A stretch of 64,000 bases of DNA from JAJDZL01 sp965220665 (GCA_965220665.1 CBDCQQ010000005.1:1178001-1242000), one strand, 5' to 3'; positions 34,638 to 44,893 are shown, counted from the stretch's first letter. Numbers and translations: made by a program. The notes: generated by a model from the sequence alone, not told the origin.

Positions 34638-35852
34638 CTAAGCGGCTACCTGGTCGGTGTCATTGTAATTCAGTTCGACTCCATTCTTGAATTTCACTCC
34701 CTCGATCACTTTGCCCAGCTGCCTGAACCCGCGCAGCCGTCGCCATTTTTTCTCCGCACACATCCCCAGCCTGTACATCATGCCCAGCATCGTCGTTCTG
34801 CTCAGACAGCCCTTCGAGCGCTTGGTGCGGTGACGGATCGTCGCGAAGGTCGACTCGATTGGATTAGTGGTACGCAGAGATTGCCAGTGCGATGCCGGAA
34901 AATCGTAAAACGCCAGCAGCTCCTCACGATCCCCGATCAGGCATTCAACCACTTTCGGATACTTGTCCTGATAGGTTTCCACAAACCGATCAAACGCCTC
35001 ATGCGCCGCCTCGCGCGTGTCTGCCATCCAGATCTGGTGAAGCGCCTTTTTCGCCTGTCCGTGCAGCATCTTCGGCAGCCGGTTGAGCACATTCGCCGTC
35101 TTATGCACCCAGCAGCGCTGATCCTGGGTTTCAGGGTAAACCTGGTCCAATGCCGACCAGAACCCCATCGCCCCGTCTCCAACCGCCAGCTTCGGTGCAT
35201 CCATGCCCCTGGACTTCAGATCCAGCAGCATCCCCTTCCAGCTCTCGGTCGATTCGCGCACCCCGTCCTCAATCGCCAGCAACTGCTTGCGGCCACACTC
35301 ATCAACCCCGATCAGCACCAGCGCACACAGCTTTGCATCCTCGGCCCGAAGCCCGCAGTACACCCCATCGGCCCATACATAAACGATCTTCCCGGTGATG
35401 CCGCGCGTCTGCCACCGCCTCATCTCCTCATTCCACTGCTGCGCCAGGCGGGAGACCGATGAGGCAGAAAAACCCTGCGCCTTACTGCCCAGCAGAACCT
35501 TCAGGGTATCAGCCATCTCACCGCTTGACACCCCCTTCAGATAAAGCCACGGCACAAACGCCTCAACCGTCGCCGTCTTTCTCACATACGGCGGGATCAG
35601 TGCCGAGCGGAACGACACCGGCTCGCCGGTATTCGAGCGGACCTTCGGAATCCGAACCGAAACCGGCCCGATACCGGTCTGAATGTCACGCTCAGGCTGG
35701 CTGCCGCTTCGAACCACCGCCCGAAGCCCGTTGCCAGCATACTGTCCGTCATACTGAGCGAGAAATTCCTCCACCTCAAGCTGCAGGGCCTGGGCGAGAA
35801 TCCGTCTGGCACCGGTGCGCACCAATTCGGTCACAACATCGGGTGAAATGTC
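34638..35852 (-). pseudogene. IS256 transposase copy C, interrupted
   Basis: Codons from DISPDVVTELV to the end of the transposase. The first 13 codons (MSNDNVIGFESR) are at 37418-37458 beyond the inner IS; removing it with one ATGTC copy restores the sequence of copies A and B. A fusion frame starting inside the inner IS could still produce a nearly complete DDE protein. Confidence 0.9.
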
Positions 35853-37417
35853 AGTGTTTTCCAATTGCAAAATGAGTCTGAAATTAACCACGGAGCGGAA
35901 ATAAACCTGTTAAAAAATCCGTAAAAAAACAGTTGCGTAGCAACAAGGATATGCGCCTCCCAAAAGCGCGCAATTCCTGGTGTTTTTTATGGATTTATTC
36001 ACAGGTTTATTCTGCGGTGATCGAATAAATCTTGCCAAAATTGAGTTTTTCTCTGCCATCCCATCTCAACCCTGCAGGCGTTGCTGCCGGGCAACCTCAC
36101 TGAATAATTTCGTCCGCTCATCCTGCAGCCACTGTGCCGCTTCATTATCACTCATCCTCGCAGCCAGCGCATCAAGTTGTTCGAAACTCACCCCCGGTTT
36201 CAGATACTGCCATGCCTCCGGCAACGACTTGAGTTTCTCATACGGCGTCTGCACCCGTTCATACGGATAAAGTTTCTTCTGCCGGCCGCGTTCGTCAACC
36301 TCTCGTTTGGCAAACAGACACGGCCGATGATAGTTGACATAGACAAACAGACAGCTGCGATTGAATTCGTTCACCGCACCGGCACAATCCTGTGGGATAT
36401 GCGCATGACCGAGCAGTTTTCGAATCACGTGCCCATTCTTGCACTCGACCAGCGCATTGTCATTGCTGTGCCGGGTGCGCGACTTGGTGAACTCAATGTG
36501 CAGTTTGTTCAAAAGCTCTGCCACTTTGTAGTTGATGTATTCACTGCCATTGTCGGTATGGAATCCAAGGATCTCAAACGGAAAGCCGTCAATCAGCATC
36601 TGCAGTGCCGGTATCAGATGCCGTTCAGTGATTTTCTCAACTGAAACAACACATTCGAACTGCGTGACCTGATCAACTGCGTTGATGTGATAAAGCCCCT
36701 TGCGACCATCCTGATCGCCCTGGTGGACCGTGTCAACGCGCAGATAGCCGGGCTTGCCATCCGGCTGCGGCCGTTTCCGGGTGCCAATGTCAATCTGCCG
36801 AGACTGCGTCTTCGCACGCCAGGTGCGCTGACGCTGGTAGCTGGCAGACTTTCTCAGATTGTAAATGTGCGACACCGAAATGGTGGCCAGGCGCCGAAAG
36901 CGCTCATCGCCGTACTCGACCCAGGCCCGTTCAAATATTTTCTTCACCGCCAGACCATTGGGCACATCATGCAGCCGGTCCGTTTCCACCAACAGCGCAA
37001 TGTCCTGCTCCGTGTACCGGCGGGCAAATCGAACGCCGCCGACACGGCCACAACTGACCCGACCCTTGGTTCGATAGCACTTGACCAATCGGGCAACCTG
37101 CTGGCGCGAATAGCCGCTGACCTTCATCAGCAAACGAATCACCAGACCGCGCTGCTTCTTCGACAGCTTCGAATAATTGAAACGAATCAAAACACGCTCA
37201 ATCCATCGATAGCGAGCCGCTTTGCTGTCGATCACCTCAAACACCACTGCCTGAGTACCTTCCAAAAACGCCTGCACGTCTTCCAGAGTCCTGATTTCTT
37301 CCAGTTTCATGATCGTCTTCATCCGCCTATGATGAACCCGATCACCTCGGTTTTTCAGACTCATTTCTCGTTGGAAACGGAATCCTGCTTCAGACTCATT
37401 TCTCGTTGGACAACACT
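35853..37417 (-). mobile_element. Integrase-type (rve) IS nested in IS256 copy C
   Basis: 1565 bp, ends AGTGTTTTCCAA and, inverted, AGTGTTGTCCAA, with a 5-bp target duplication ATGTC (35848-35852 and 37418-37422). The right end has two direct copies of cagactcatttctcgttgga (about 37356 and 37391). The family is not determined; the transposase is of the integrase-core type. Confidence 0.9.
36066..37322 (-). CDS. Integrase-core (rve) transposase
   Basis: 418 residues from ATG 37322 (AGGCGG upstream). N-terminal HTH (LVIRLLMKVSGYSRQQVARLVKCY) and a retroviral-integrase-type core: Asp in YLRVDTVHQGD, Asp in GFHTDNGSEYIN, Glu in DNALVECKNGHVI. The C-terminus carries AWQYLKPGVSFEQLDALA. Uninterrupted. 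Confidence 0.9.
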   Translation of the reverse strand: MKTIMKLEEIRTLEDVQAFLEGTQAVVFEVIDSKAARYRWIERVLIRFNYSKLSKKQRGLVIRLLMKVSGYSRQQVARLVKCYRTKGRVSCGRVGGVRFARRYTEQDIALLVETDRLHDVPNGLAVKKIFERAWVEYGDERFRRLATISVSHIYNLRKSASYQRQRTWRAKTQSRQIDIGTRKRPQPDGKPGYLRVDTVHQGDQDGRKGLYHINAVDQVTQFECVVSVEKITERHLIPALQMLIDGFPFEILGFHTDNGSEYINYKVAELLNKLHIEFTKSRTRHSNDNALVECKNGHVIRKLLGHAHIPQDCAGAVNEFNRSCLFVYVNYHRPCLFAKREVDERGRQKKLYPYERVQTPYEKLKSLPEAWQYLKPGVSFEQLDALAARMSDNEAAQWLQDERTKLFSEVARQQRLQG

Positions 37418-37458
37418 ATGTCTCGACTTTCAAATCCAATTACGTTATCGTTACTCAT
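37418..37458 (-). pseudogene. IS256 transposase copy C, first 13 codons
   Basis: Start ATG at 37456-37458 followed by the codons for SNDNVIGFESR, then the junction with the inner IS at ATGTC. Matches the N-terminus of copies A and B exactly. Confidence 0.85.
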
Positions 37459-37561
37459 AGTGGCGTACCTCTCTGGTTGGTTGTAAAAATGCTTTCTACA
37501 TTTAACCAGATACGCCGCTTTTTTTTCAACCCCCGTCACGCACTACTTTTGGGCATAACTC

Positions 37562-38478
37562 TCGTTGGAATTAAGAGGGGCTAGATCTCTCCTATTTACT
37601 TCCTTTAGATACCCCAAAGCTTTAGCCACATATTTTTTGGGAGTGCTAGGCCTTGCATACTCCTTTGCAGTTTCAAAGTCAATTGAACCGTCAATAAGTT
37701 TTTTTAGCGTCTTGGGCTTCATCGCAATCTGATGGATATCGTCTCGCATCTCAGCGGCTGTAAAGGGAGGTTCATCATTCTTGACCTCACTGAGCAAAAA
37801 TGACTTTAGCTCATGATTTAAATCTAAAGCCGATTTCAATTTGGTTGAACGGACGAATTGTTCATAGTAACTGAATCGCTCAGGCCTATCGTCCATGTTT
37901 TCATTCATCATTAGCTGAATTACATTGACTCGTTTATTTATTTCATTTTCTGTTGCTGTAATCCGTTCAGCATATTCATTAATATCAACGTTGTCCACCT
38001 TAACGCGCTGATAGGACGCGTAGGCTTTATCATATGCAGTCCATGATGTTTTTCCTTCAACATGTAATTGATCTAACAGCGCATCAATTTGCTCTTCATT
38101 TAGCGAGACTAGTTGGCAAGGTACACTCAAATAGCGATCAACTACGTCCTCATGCTCTTCTGCGAGTTGAAGAACCGCAGCCAACCTAGAGTTGCCTTCT
38201 AGCACTTCTAGCGTATTCTGTTGAACGATCAGTGGTTCTGTGATGCCACCAGCTTTAGGAATAGACTTAAGAAGCTTTTGCACACTTGGCTCTTCCTGCA
38301 TTGCTTCTTTAATTATTGATTGTTTGTCTTCACCAGCGACACTCAACTTTCCATCGCGCGTCAATCTTGATAGAACTCTAGGATTCTTCTCGTAAAACTT
38401 GAGCCGATAGGGGTCTAGTCGTTCAAAGGAAAACGAAATTTCATCTCCCAATATGTTGATATAGCTGTCTTCTGACAC
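37562..38478 (-). pseudogene. ParB-like protein 2, N-terminal and central part
   Basis: Starts MSEDSYINILGDEIS at 38478, 17 bp after the SNF2 stop. ParB/Srx-type N-terminal motifs: NPRVLSRL at about 32-39, GGITEPLIV at 77-85 and LEGNSRLAAVLQL at 93-105; then a helical region (TSWTAYDKAYASYQRV, EINKRVNVIQLMM) similar in layout to the KorB/ParB HTH. Joining to 34508-34592 after removal of IS256 copy C gives 917+85 = 1002 bases, 334 codons including stop, a 333-residue protein. ParB-like folds bind or hydrolyse nucleotides (CTPase, nuclease, or sulfiredoxin-like); the exact activity here is not known. Confidence 0.9.
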
Positions 38479-38495
38479 AATATTTGCTCTAATTT

Positions 38496-39953
38496 TCAGT
38501 TGGGGGACAACACTTCGGAGAGCATCTCCGATAGATCAATCTGAAACAGTTCCGGATATTCTCCTTGCGCTACATCACCTTGGGAGATTTGTGCGGCGAT
38601 ATATTTGACGTAGAGCAACCGATCAACCCATTCATCGATAGTTTCTGTCGCAATTAGGTTATGCACGAAACATTCCTGCTGCTGGGATATCCTGTGAATC
38701 CGGTCTTGTGCCTGCAAGTAATCATCTAAGCTGAAACTACGGTCAAAAAAAATTGAATGGTTAGCCACTGTGAGTGTAAGCCCTTCTTTAGCGGCTCCCG
38801 GAGTTGCTACCATTAATTTGCAGGAAGCATCTATTTTGAATCGTTCAATTTCGCGGTTTCGACGATCAATATCCATTTGACCATGAACAATAGCTGGAAA
38901 ATGACGTTGCAAGTTTCTGCTTAGCCATTCAGCATTTTCAACAAAGCTAGTCCATATTATCGCTTTGTTATCATTGGGGAATATTTTAGTGTCGAGCAAT
39001 TGCTTTAGTTTGATGAATTTTGATGGCTCTTCGTTATAAGACGGGTCTACCAGAATAGGATTCGAGGCACATTGAACTAGGCGTAATAACCGCTTCAGAA
39101 CAATCTCTGCATCATCTATAGTTTGCCCAATCTCTGTTTTAATCTCGTAACACAAGTCATTTCGATAATTACTATAGATTTTTGCTTGGCGGGAGGACAA
39201 TACGATTTTGTGAGAAGAAATCGTTTTTTGCGGTAGTTCGAGTCCAACTGTCGCTTTAGTTTCTCGAATCGAAAAGCTCCGTATCCTCACTGCGACCTGG
39301 GAAAGAGTATCTCCAAATTCCTCACTGCTCTTATGATTTGGAATATCAACACTTTCCTTAAATTTGTAAAAATCCCCTCCTAGAGCATGCCCACCGTCAA
39401 GAAATTTTATTTGCGACCAGATGTCTTGCGGACGGTTAGCTACAGGAGTACCAGTCATAATGATCTTTCGATGAAATTCATTTGCAAGTGTCAGGAAGCA
39501 CTTAGTAAGCTTTGCTTCGGGATTTTTAATTTTTTGGGATTCATCTAATATTGCTCCAACTCTACAAGTTTTTAAAAAAAGCGACATCAAATCCTGATTG
39601 CTCAGCAATACTTCATAGTTGAGGACATAGATGAGTACCGGCATATTGAGGGCATAGCTATTTGATCGACGATTGTCGGACAGTACCCTTGGTACAAGGT
39701 GAGAATGAATGCTTATTTCATTCATCCAATTTTGTACTAAGGATTTTTTTGTAACAATAAAAACGGTATCGACGCTATCTGTTTCAAGCCAATGTAAAAC
39801 TAGATCAATTGCAATCTTGGTTTTGCCTAATCCTTGTTCATGGAAAATGGCGGCAAATGGTAACTCACAAGTGGCTTTGACAGCATCTAATTGATAAGGA
39901 AAAGCTGACAGTTTTGGAGATAAATTTGGCGGTTTTCTCAGCGCAAACGCCAT
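38496..39953 (-). CDS. SNF2-family DNA helicase/translocase
   Basis: 485 residues, both RecA-like lobes present. Walker A EQGLGKTKIA (39-48), motif II LDESQKIKN (136-144; DESQ in place of DEAH), motif III IIMTGTPVANRP, and motifs V-VI GAAKEGLTLTVANH and QAQDRIHRISQQQE. Shorter than most SNF2 proteins and without extra nuclease domains. Its start overlaps the end of the PD-(D/E)XK gene by 16 bp, indicating coupled translation. Likely translocates on duplex DNA in concert with the neighbouring nuclease and ParB-like proteins. Confidence 0.93.
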   Translation of the reverse strand: MAFALRKPPNLSPKLSAFPYQLDAVKATCELPFAAIFHEQGLGKTKIAIDLVLHWLETDSVDTVFIVTKKSLVQNWMNEISIHSHLVPRVLSDNRRSNSYALNMPVLIYVLNYEVLLSNQDLMSLFLKTCRVGAILDESQKIKNPEAKLTKCFLTLANEFHRKIIMTGTPVANRPQDIWSQIKFLDGGHALGGDFYKFKESVDIPNHKSSEEFGDTLSQVAVRIRSFSIRETKATVGLELPQKTISSHKIVLSSRQAKIYSNYRNDLCYEIKTEIGQTIDDAEIVLKRLLRLVQCASNPILVDPSYNEEPSKFIKLKQLLDTKIFPNDNKAIIWTSFVENAEWLSRNLQRHFPAIVHGQMDIDRRNREIERFKIDASCKLMVATPGAAKEGLTLTVANHSIFFDRSFSLDDYLQAQDRIHRISQQQECFVHNLIATETIDEWVDRLLYVKYIAAQISQGDVAQGEYPELFQIDLSEMLSEVLSPN

Positions 39954-40372
39954 AATCGATTGTTTTCCCTATCCAGTGTCCAGAAATCAAGTCCATCAAA
40001 TACCTGAAGGGAACAATCTGCATACCCGATGGTTTGTCTATAGAACCGTAAAATCGTTTTTGCTCGCTGAGCCGTCCGACCGATACCACCTATCACAAAT
40101 ACATTTCCTTGTTTACGCTCCAAGTAATTTAAAAAATTTGTAATTTGTTCGCCAGACCTAGGGGTTTTCAAGTCATTAAATGTCTTTGCTTCACAAATGA
40201 ATTCACACTTTGTCTGCTTGTGATACCCGTATATGTCAGGACGATACCCATTTATTTTGGGTACAGTTGGATAATCGTACAGGTCGGCACTTATACATAT
40301 GTCTCCATCATTACTACAGAGCTTGTCCGCCATCAAAGTAACTAACCATCTGTGCTCTTCACTTTCTGACAT
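39938..40372 (-). CDS. Small PD-(D/E)XK nuclease
   Basis: 144 residues. The catalytic pattern is explicit: RPDIYGY supplies Asp46 and FICEAKTF supplies Glu61 and Lys63, with a following helix starting PRSGEQITNFLNYLE. The fold and size fit Holliday-resolvase/VRR-like PD-(D/E)XK enzymes without additional domains. Overlaps the upstream ParB-like gene by 14 bp and the downstream SNF2 gene by 16 bp, so it is the nuclease component of this operon. Confidence 0.85.
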   Translation of the reverse strand: MSESEEHRWLVTLMADKLCSNDGDICISADLYDYPTVPKINGYRPDIYGYHKQTKCEFICEAKTFNDLKTPRSGEQITNFLNYLERKQGNVFVIGGIGRTAQRAKTILRFYRQTIGYADCSLQVFDGLDFWTLDRENNRLWRLR

Positions 40373-41378
40373 AGTCTAACAATTCCGAGAGTCGCTCAAA
40401 TAATTCTTCTAGAATTGTGACAGTTCCTTCGCTTGCTTTAATGTTGCTGATTCCTTCCAAGTTCATATTCCTGAGTTTCTTGTTTAGTTCAAATGCGAGG
40501 GTTTCTGGGTCTATGTTTTCAATATTGTGGATAGGATCAATTGACGGCTTAAATTTTTCATCAACAATTTTTTCCGCCTTACTAAACGAGTTGACACCAC
40601 CTGTGTGCAATACTGTCTTGGCGTCAGAATCGCGCAACACCTTTGGTAAACGTCGGACATCTGCAAGTTTTCTGATGTTTCCGTTATGGATCCAACTGCC
40701 GAAATCTTCAAGTGTGAAACCAGCACTGAATATTGCGTCCTTAATACCTTGTTTTTGCAGTTCAACGAAACCACTAAATCGGTCGATTTTAAAATCCCCA
40801 TCCTCTACTAACTCTCGATAGTAGTCATTCATGTCGTCAAAAGCATCAATATTACGCTCGATTTCAGACTTGCTACCTCCACACAATGCGATTAGCTCGT
40901 CATAGTCCATGAAGTTGTTGTAGCGAAGATGGCTTAGGTATTTGGCTTTCTCGTAGGCTGGCCAAGGGCGTGTACCTACCAAATGCGATGTGATACGGAT
41001 TGATTCTATGTCCAACTGTGTGGCATCGCTCAGCAACCTACAAGGGATTTTCATCCAGTCAGAATTTGAGTCTATCTTTGCGAAGTCACGATAAATTGCC
41101 AATCGGGTGTTTCCATCAATACAGGCATAGTACCCATCTTTTTCTACTACTTTGATAGGTTCAGTAATACCTCTATGCGCTTTGATTGAAATTTTAAGAT
41201 TTCTAAAACTCGAACTGCTTGTGTTTTCCCCTTCACTACTGCTTTGCAAGGCAAAGTGAATTCGTTCCGGTGTGAGATTCTCCCCGTATTTTTCCAATGC
41301 ACCCTTTATTCGCGGATTCTCGTAGTCATACTGAATCTTGTCGACATCAAGAGTTGTTAATCGTTCCTGCATTTTCAT
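40359..41378 (-). CDS. ParB-like protein 1, first gene of the island operon
   Basis: 339 residues. ParB/Srx N-terminal motifs: NPRIKGALEKYG at 21-32, RGITEPIKVV at 69-78 and CIDGNTRLAIYRDF at 86-99; a helical region with PWPAYEKAKYLSHLRYNNFMDYDELIALCGGSKSEI (read as two halves, HTH-like) follows. It is a divergent paralogue of the fourth gene of the operon. Start ATG 41378 with AGGAG six bases upstream. First gene of the operon, so the promoter lies in 41379 onward. Confidence 0.88.
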   Translation of the reverse strand: MKMQERLTTLDVDKIQYDYENPRIKGALEKYGENLTPERIHFALQSSSEGENTSSSSFRNLKISIKAHRGITEPIKVVEKDGYYACIDGNTRLAIYRDFAKIDSNSDWMKIPCRLLSDATQLDIESIRITSHLVGTRPWPAYEKAKYLSHLRYNNFMDYDELIALCGGSKSEIERNIDAFDDMNDYYRELVEDGDFKIDRFSGFVELQKQGIKDAIFSAGFTLEDFGSWIHNGNIRKLADVRRLPKVLRDSDAKTVLHTGGVNSFSKAEKIVDEKFKPSIDPIHNIENIDPETLAFELNKKLRNMNLEGISNIKASEGTVTILEELFERLSELLDYVRK

Positions 41379-42804
41379 TACTCCTATGTAATCGAATTGA
41401 TTGAACTAATAAAACCGATTCCAATCCACCCACTATCGGTGTCGTACCTGCGTTCATTCTCTTTACTTAATAACTCGAAATTGATCATTTCATCCTCGAA
41501 TTAACCGGAGTTTTAACTAGCTGAATTTTCATTTCTAATATCAAATCTAAGGTATGTACGCTCAGTCAAGTTTGACACTGCACTGACAATTTTTGAATGT
41601 GTTGAAATTTCTATGGATTAGATTAGACTTTCCGGTTCAATTTGCACTTAGAACAAATAGTATTTGTCCGGGTTCAAGTTGTAGCTCGGTGTCTCCGAAT
41701 CTTGTGTAAGGAAGTTCAAATTTATCATGATCAAATAGATCGGGATTCATTTACCAATTATCGATATCGATGGACACTAGATAATAACTTGGCTCCATGT
41801 GCGTTAAGCGACCCACGTAAAATCGCTGGTTCTGCTCCAAAATTCAAGTTGTGTGCCAGCTTGATTCGCGGTACCAAGTTCCCTCTATTGCGGTGCAAGT
41901 GGCTCTTTTCAATTAATCACGCTATCTTTCATGCTAATTGAAAATTGAGTCAACGCTTCGATTTCTGACGCCTCGGCGCGCTAGCACCAATCTTCCAGAG
42001 ATTCTCACATTTGTTCGTATGAGGATGAGGACCGGGATGCAATGTTGTGTATCGATTCTTTTATCGCATCGAATGTTGCAATTTTCATGTTGGTTTCCAG
42101 GAATTTGCTGAACCGCTGTCTGTTCACTTCAGTCAAACCTGAGCGGTTCATAACCAGCAACCGCTTGGTCTGCATTATCAACTTTCGGTTTTCTCCGCTT
42201 GATTTTCGAATCTCTTCACGTCAGACGCCGTTCATCACATCCCCGACATAACTGAACAACATCAGAAAACAATTGTTCACAAATACTTTACAGTATCAAA
42301 ATCGCACTGTTTATTGTCGTTGTCGAATTTGATTATAGGAATTCGCCCGACGTCAAAATTCAGTATTGACAACCTTATCGATGTTGAAAAATCAACTGAT
42401 GCAGGCCAACAATCGAGAGCAACCTACTCCCCCTGTAATTTTGTTGAGCACCTCAGGGGAACTTGTAGAGATTTTCATCGGATTCCACCGTGTCATGATG
42501 TTTGCGATTGACGGCGACTCATTACTTGGTAACAATTCCAGTTTGTAGCTACAACGAGAACCGGAACAATGACTCAGTACTAGGTGAAGACTGAGTGTGC
42601 TGTGTGCCTGATGACGATGCAGGAACATAGTTACGGAGCCGATCGTAATTTTGGTGAGAAACAGTGTAACCAACATGTAGTCTCAATAGGGTAGTTGAAC
42701 TAGGAAAAGTTCAAAGTCATAAAGGCTGACCGAGCTTAACACTCACGATAAACGATTCGATCTTTGGTCAGACGTAATGAATCAAATGGCAGCAGTTCTC
42801 TTAA
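41379..42804. other. 1.4-kb region without a recognised gene
   Basis: Upstream flank of the island operon and 3' flank of bioA. AT-rich; several open frames of 47-100 codons have no recognisable domain. One leftward frame reading MQTKRLLVMNRSGLTEVNRQ to YEQM (near 42030-42175) could be a short peptide but has no support. The promoter of the ParB operon must be here. Possibly decayed accessory genes. Confidence 0.35.
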
Positions 42805-44076
42805 TTAAGCGTCGACAAGGTCCGAAACTGCTTCAGTAATCACTCCGTAAACTGAATCAAAGTCGTTATCCGACATGCAGTAGGGTGGCAGTACATAAAT
42901 CGTATTTCCGAGCGGCCTTAGCAATACACCGCTCATCTGAAATCGAAGGTAAAGCTTTGTACCGATTTCAGACAGATAGCCGCTATCGGAAACTTGAATA
43001 TCCATCGCTGCGATGGTTCCAGTTTGTCGCAAATTCTTTAGCGAGTCCAACGCACTTATCTCAGTGAGCTTTTGTGTCTGTCTGTCTGCAGTCTCTCGAA
43101 TCTGCTCCCTTACCTTATCTTCCTGCCACATTTCGAGGTTGGCGGCAGCTACTGCACAGGCAATGGGATTTGCAGTGTATGAACTGGAATGGAAAAACGT
43201 CTTGCTTCTGTCGGTCGAATAATGTGCATCAAAAATTCGTGAATGACATAGGGTAACTGCAAGTGGCAGAAATCCACCGGTAATTCCTTTGGAATAACAG
43301 GCAATGTCTGGCACTATGCTAGCCTGATCACAGGCGAACAAGCTACCAGTTCTGCCCCAGGCAGTCATCACCTCGTCAGCTATGAACAGCACATCATTCA
43401 TTTCACAGATTCGCTTCATTTCACGAAGAGTATCAGCACTGTACATAAGCATGCCTCCGGCACCGAGTACCAGTGGTTCGACAATAAATGCTGCGGCTTC
43501 AGGTTTTTGCTTGCATTTCGACTCGAGGGCGTCAAGTGTTACTTGTTCTTTGGATGCGGTCGGAAAAGGAATCGTTTCGACAGAGAACAGCAAAGGATTG
43601 TAGGGTTGATTGAAAACCCCTCGCTCACCAACTGACATCGTTCCTATGGTGTCCCCGTGGTAGCTGTGTTCCATAACTATTACCCGATTCCGCGGAATGT
43701 TTTGGTGATGCCAATAACCGAGTGCCATCTTTAGTCCGACTTCAACCGCAGTTGAACCGCTGTCTGAAAAGAACACGTAGTCGAGCCCTGGTGGCGTGAG
43801 GTCGATCAGCATCTTTGCTGTACGCTCTGCGGGCTCATGCGTGTAGCCAGCGAAAATTACCTGGTCCAATCGTTCCATTTGCTTTTTGGCCGCTTGTTGC
43901 AACCTGGGGTGGCAGTGTCCGTGCGTAATCACCCACCACGAAGAGATCGCATCAATTATCTGCTGGCCATCTTTGGAAAAGAGGTAAGCCCCCTCCGCGT
44001 AGTCAATTTCCAGAAACTCAGGGAATATCGCATGCTGAGTGAATGGGTGCCAGACAGGTGAGGCAATTTTGTTCAT
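42805..44076 (-). CDS. bioA: Adenosylmethionine-8-amino-7-oxononanoate aminotransferase
   Basis: PLP enzyme that turns KAPA into DAPA using SAM as amino donor. 423 residues from ATG 44076 (MNKIASPVWHPFTQH; a TTG at 44097 would add seven residues). BioA hallmarks: WHPFTQH at the start, DAISSWWVITHGHCHP, FSDSGSTAVEVGLKMA, and the PLP lysine in CYSKGITGGFLPLAVTL. Stands alone, away from the other bio genes. Confidence 0.95.
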   Translation of the reverse strand: MNKIASPVWHPFTQHAIFPEFLEIDYAEGAYLFSKDGQQIIDAISSWWVITHGHCHPRLQQAAKKQMERLDQVIFAGYTHEPAERTAKMLIDLTPPGLDYVFFSDSGSTAVEVGLKMALGYWHHQNIPRNRVIVMEHSYHGDTIGTMSVGERGVFNQPYNPLLFSVETIPFPTASKEQVTLDALESKCKQKPEAAAFIVEPLVLGAGGMLMYSADTLREMKRICEMNDVLFIADEVMTAWGRTGSLFACDQASIVPDIACYSKGITGGFLPLAVTLCHSRIFDAHYSTDRSKTFFHSSSYTANPIACAVAAANLEMWQEDKVREQIRETADRQTQKLTEISALDSLKNLRQTGTIAAMDIQVSDSGYLSEIGTKLYLRFQMSGVLLRPLGNTIYVLPPYCMSDNDFDSVYGVITEAVSDLVDA

Positions 44077-44097
44077 AAAGAAACTCGCGGATTTCAA

Positions 44098-44414
44098 AAA
44101 TTGAGTTAGTCAGCAGTTCTGCAGACTGATTCATTCAGACGGCGTATCTGCAAGTTTTTTAATAATCGCACAGACTGGAACTTGTTGCAGATATACGAAG
44201 AATTTTGAAGTTCAATGATATTCCAATTGACTCAATTGAAGTTGAAGCGGGCCAAGTAAATTTGGACTATTCGGTTGTCTGATTTCGCATTTTTATTATC
44301 GGCTAGCTTTATGACGGGGATTGTCGGGACAATAATCCCTTTCCGAACTCTCAATATCAACTGCAAAGCCTCAGAGTGCAAAAAAGTGCCTGAATTTCTG
44401 ATTGTCGGTGCGAA
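44098..44414. other. Intergenic region between bioA and the nuclease pseudogene
   Basis: 317 bases, AT-rich; divergent promoters expected. No repeat or RNA recognised. Confidence 0.35.
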
Positions 44415-44890
44415 GTGATTTCACCACAAATAAGCGGTGGCGTGGGTGTAAATACATCTGGCAACAGGTTCGAACGGTTCGTTTCCGAGATATTGGAAGA
44501 AATAGACTACCTACGTGTAGAATCCAACCGCTTTTGCCAATGCGAGAAATGGAACAACTCATCTATTCCAGGCAATTCGAGATTGGCAAGAGTATTTATG
44601 GCAAACGACGGTTTGTAGATCTGATTCTCTACCATCCCAGACTATACCCCGAATGCTTGACTATTCAGTGCAAATGGCAAGCTTCAAGCGGAAGCGTTGA
44701 AGAGAAATACCTCTACGAAGTCCTGAGCATACATCAGAACGAATATGAAACCATCATCATTCTTGATGGTGGCGGATATTCAGCAGGTGCGAAGTAGTGG
44801 TTGACTAATCAGGCTGGTAAGAATCGGTTGAAACACGTATTCAATCAGGGAGAAAGTGCGAATAATCCCAATCGCGGTAACTTGGGTTTG
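44415..44890 (+). pseudogene. Frameshifted PD-(D/E)XK nuclease
   Basis: Frame one gives GVNTSGNRFERFVSEILEEI up to about 44570; a second frame then continues RQFEIGKSIYGKRRFVDLIL, ECLTIQCKWQASSGSVEEKY and ETIIILDGGGYSAGAK. D...QCK is a PD-(D/E)XK variant found in a family with the same GNRFE start and DGGGY end. A TAG at 44795-44797 breaks the C-terminus, which would continue in the same frame as WLTNQAGKNRLKHVFNQGE. One frameshift plus one nonsense codon indicate a dead gene. Confidence 0.75.
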
Positions 44891-44893
44891 AAT

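Larger units (their letters stand above)
34600..37561 (-). mobile_element. IS256-family element, copy C, carrying a nested IS
   Basis: Ends GAGTTATGCCC / GGGCATAACTC as in the other copies, flanked by the 7-bp duplication TCGTTGG (34593-34599 and 37562-37568). Its length is 1392 bp plus the 1565-bp inner IS and the 5-bp duplication. It interrupts the second ParB-like gene. Confidence 0.94.
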
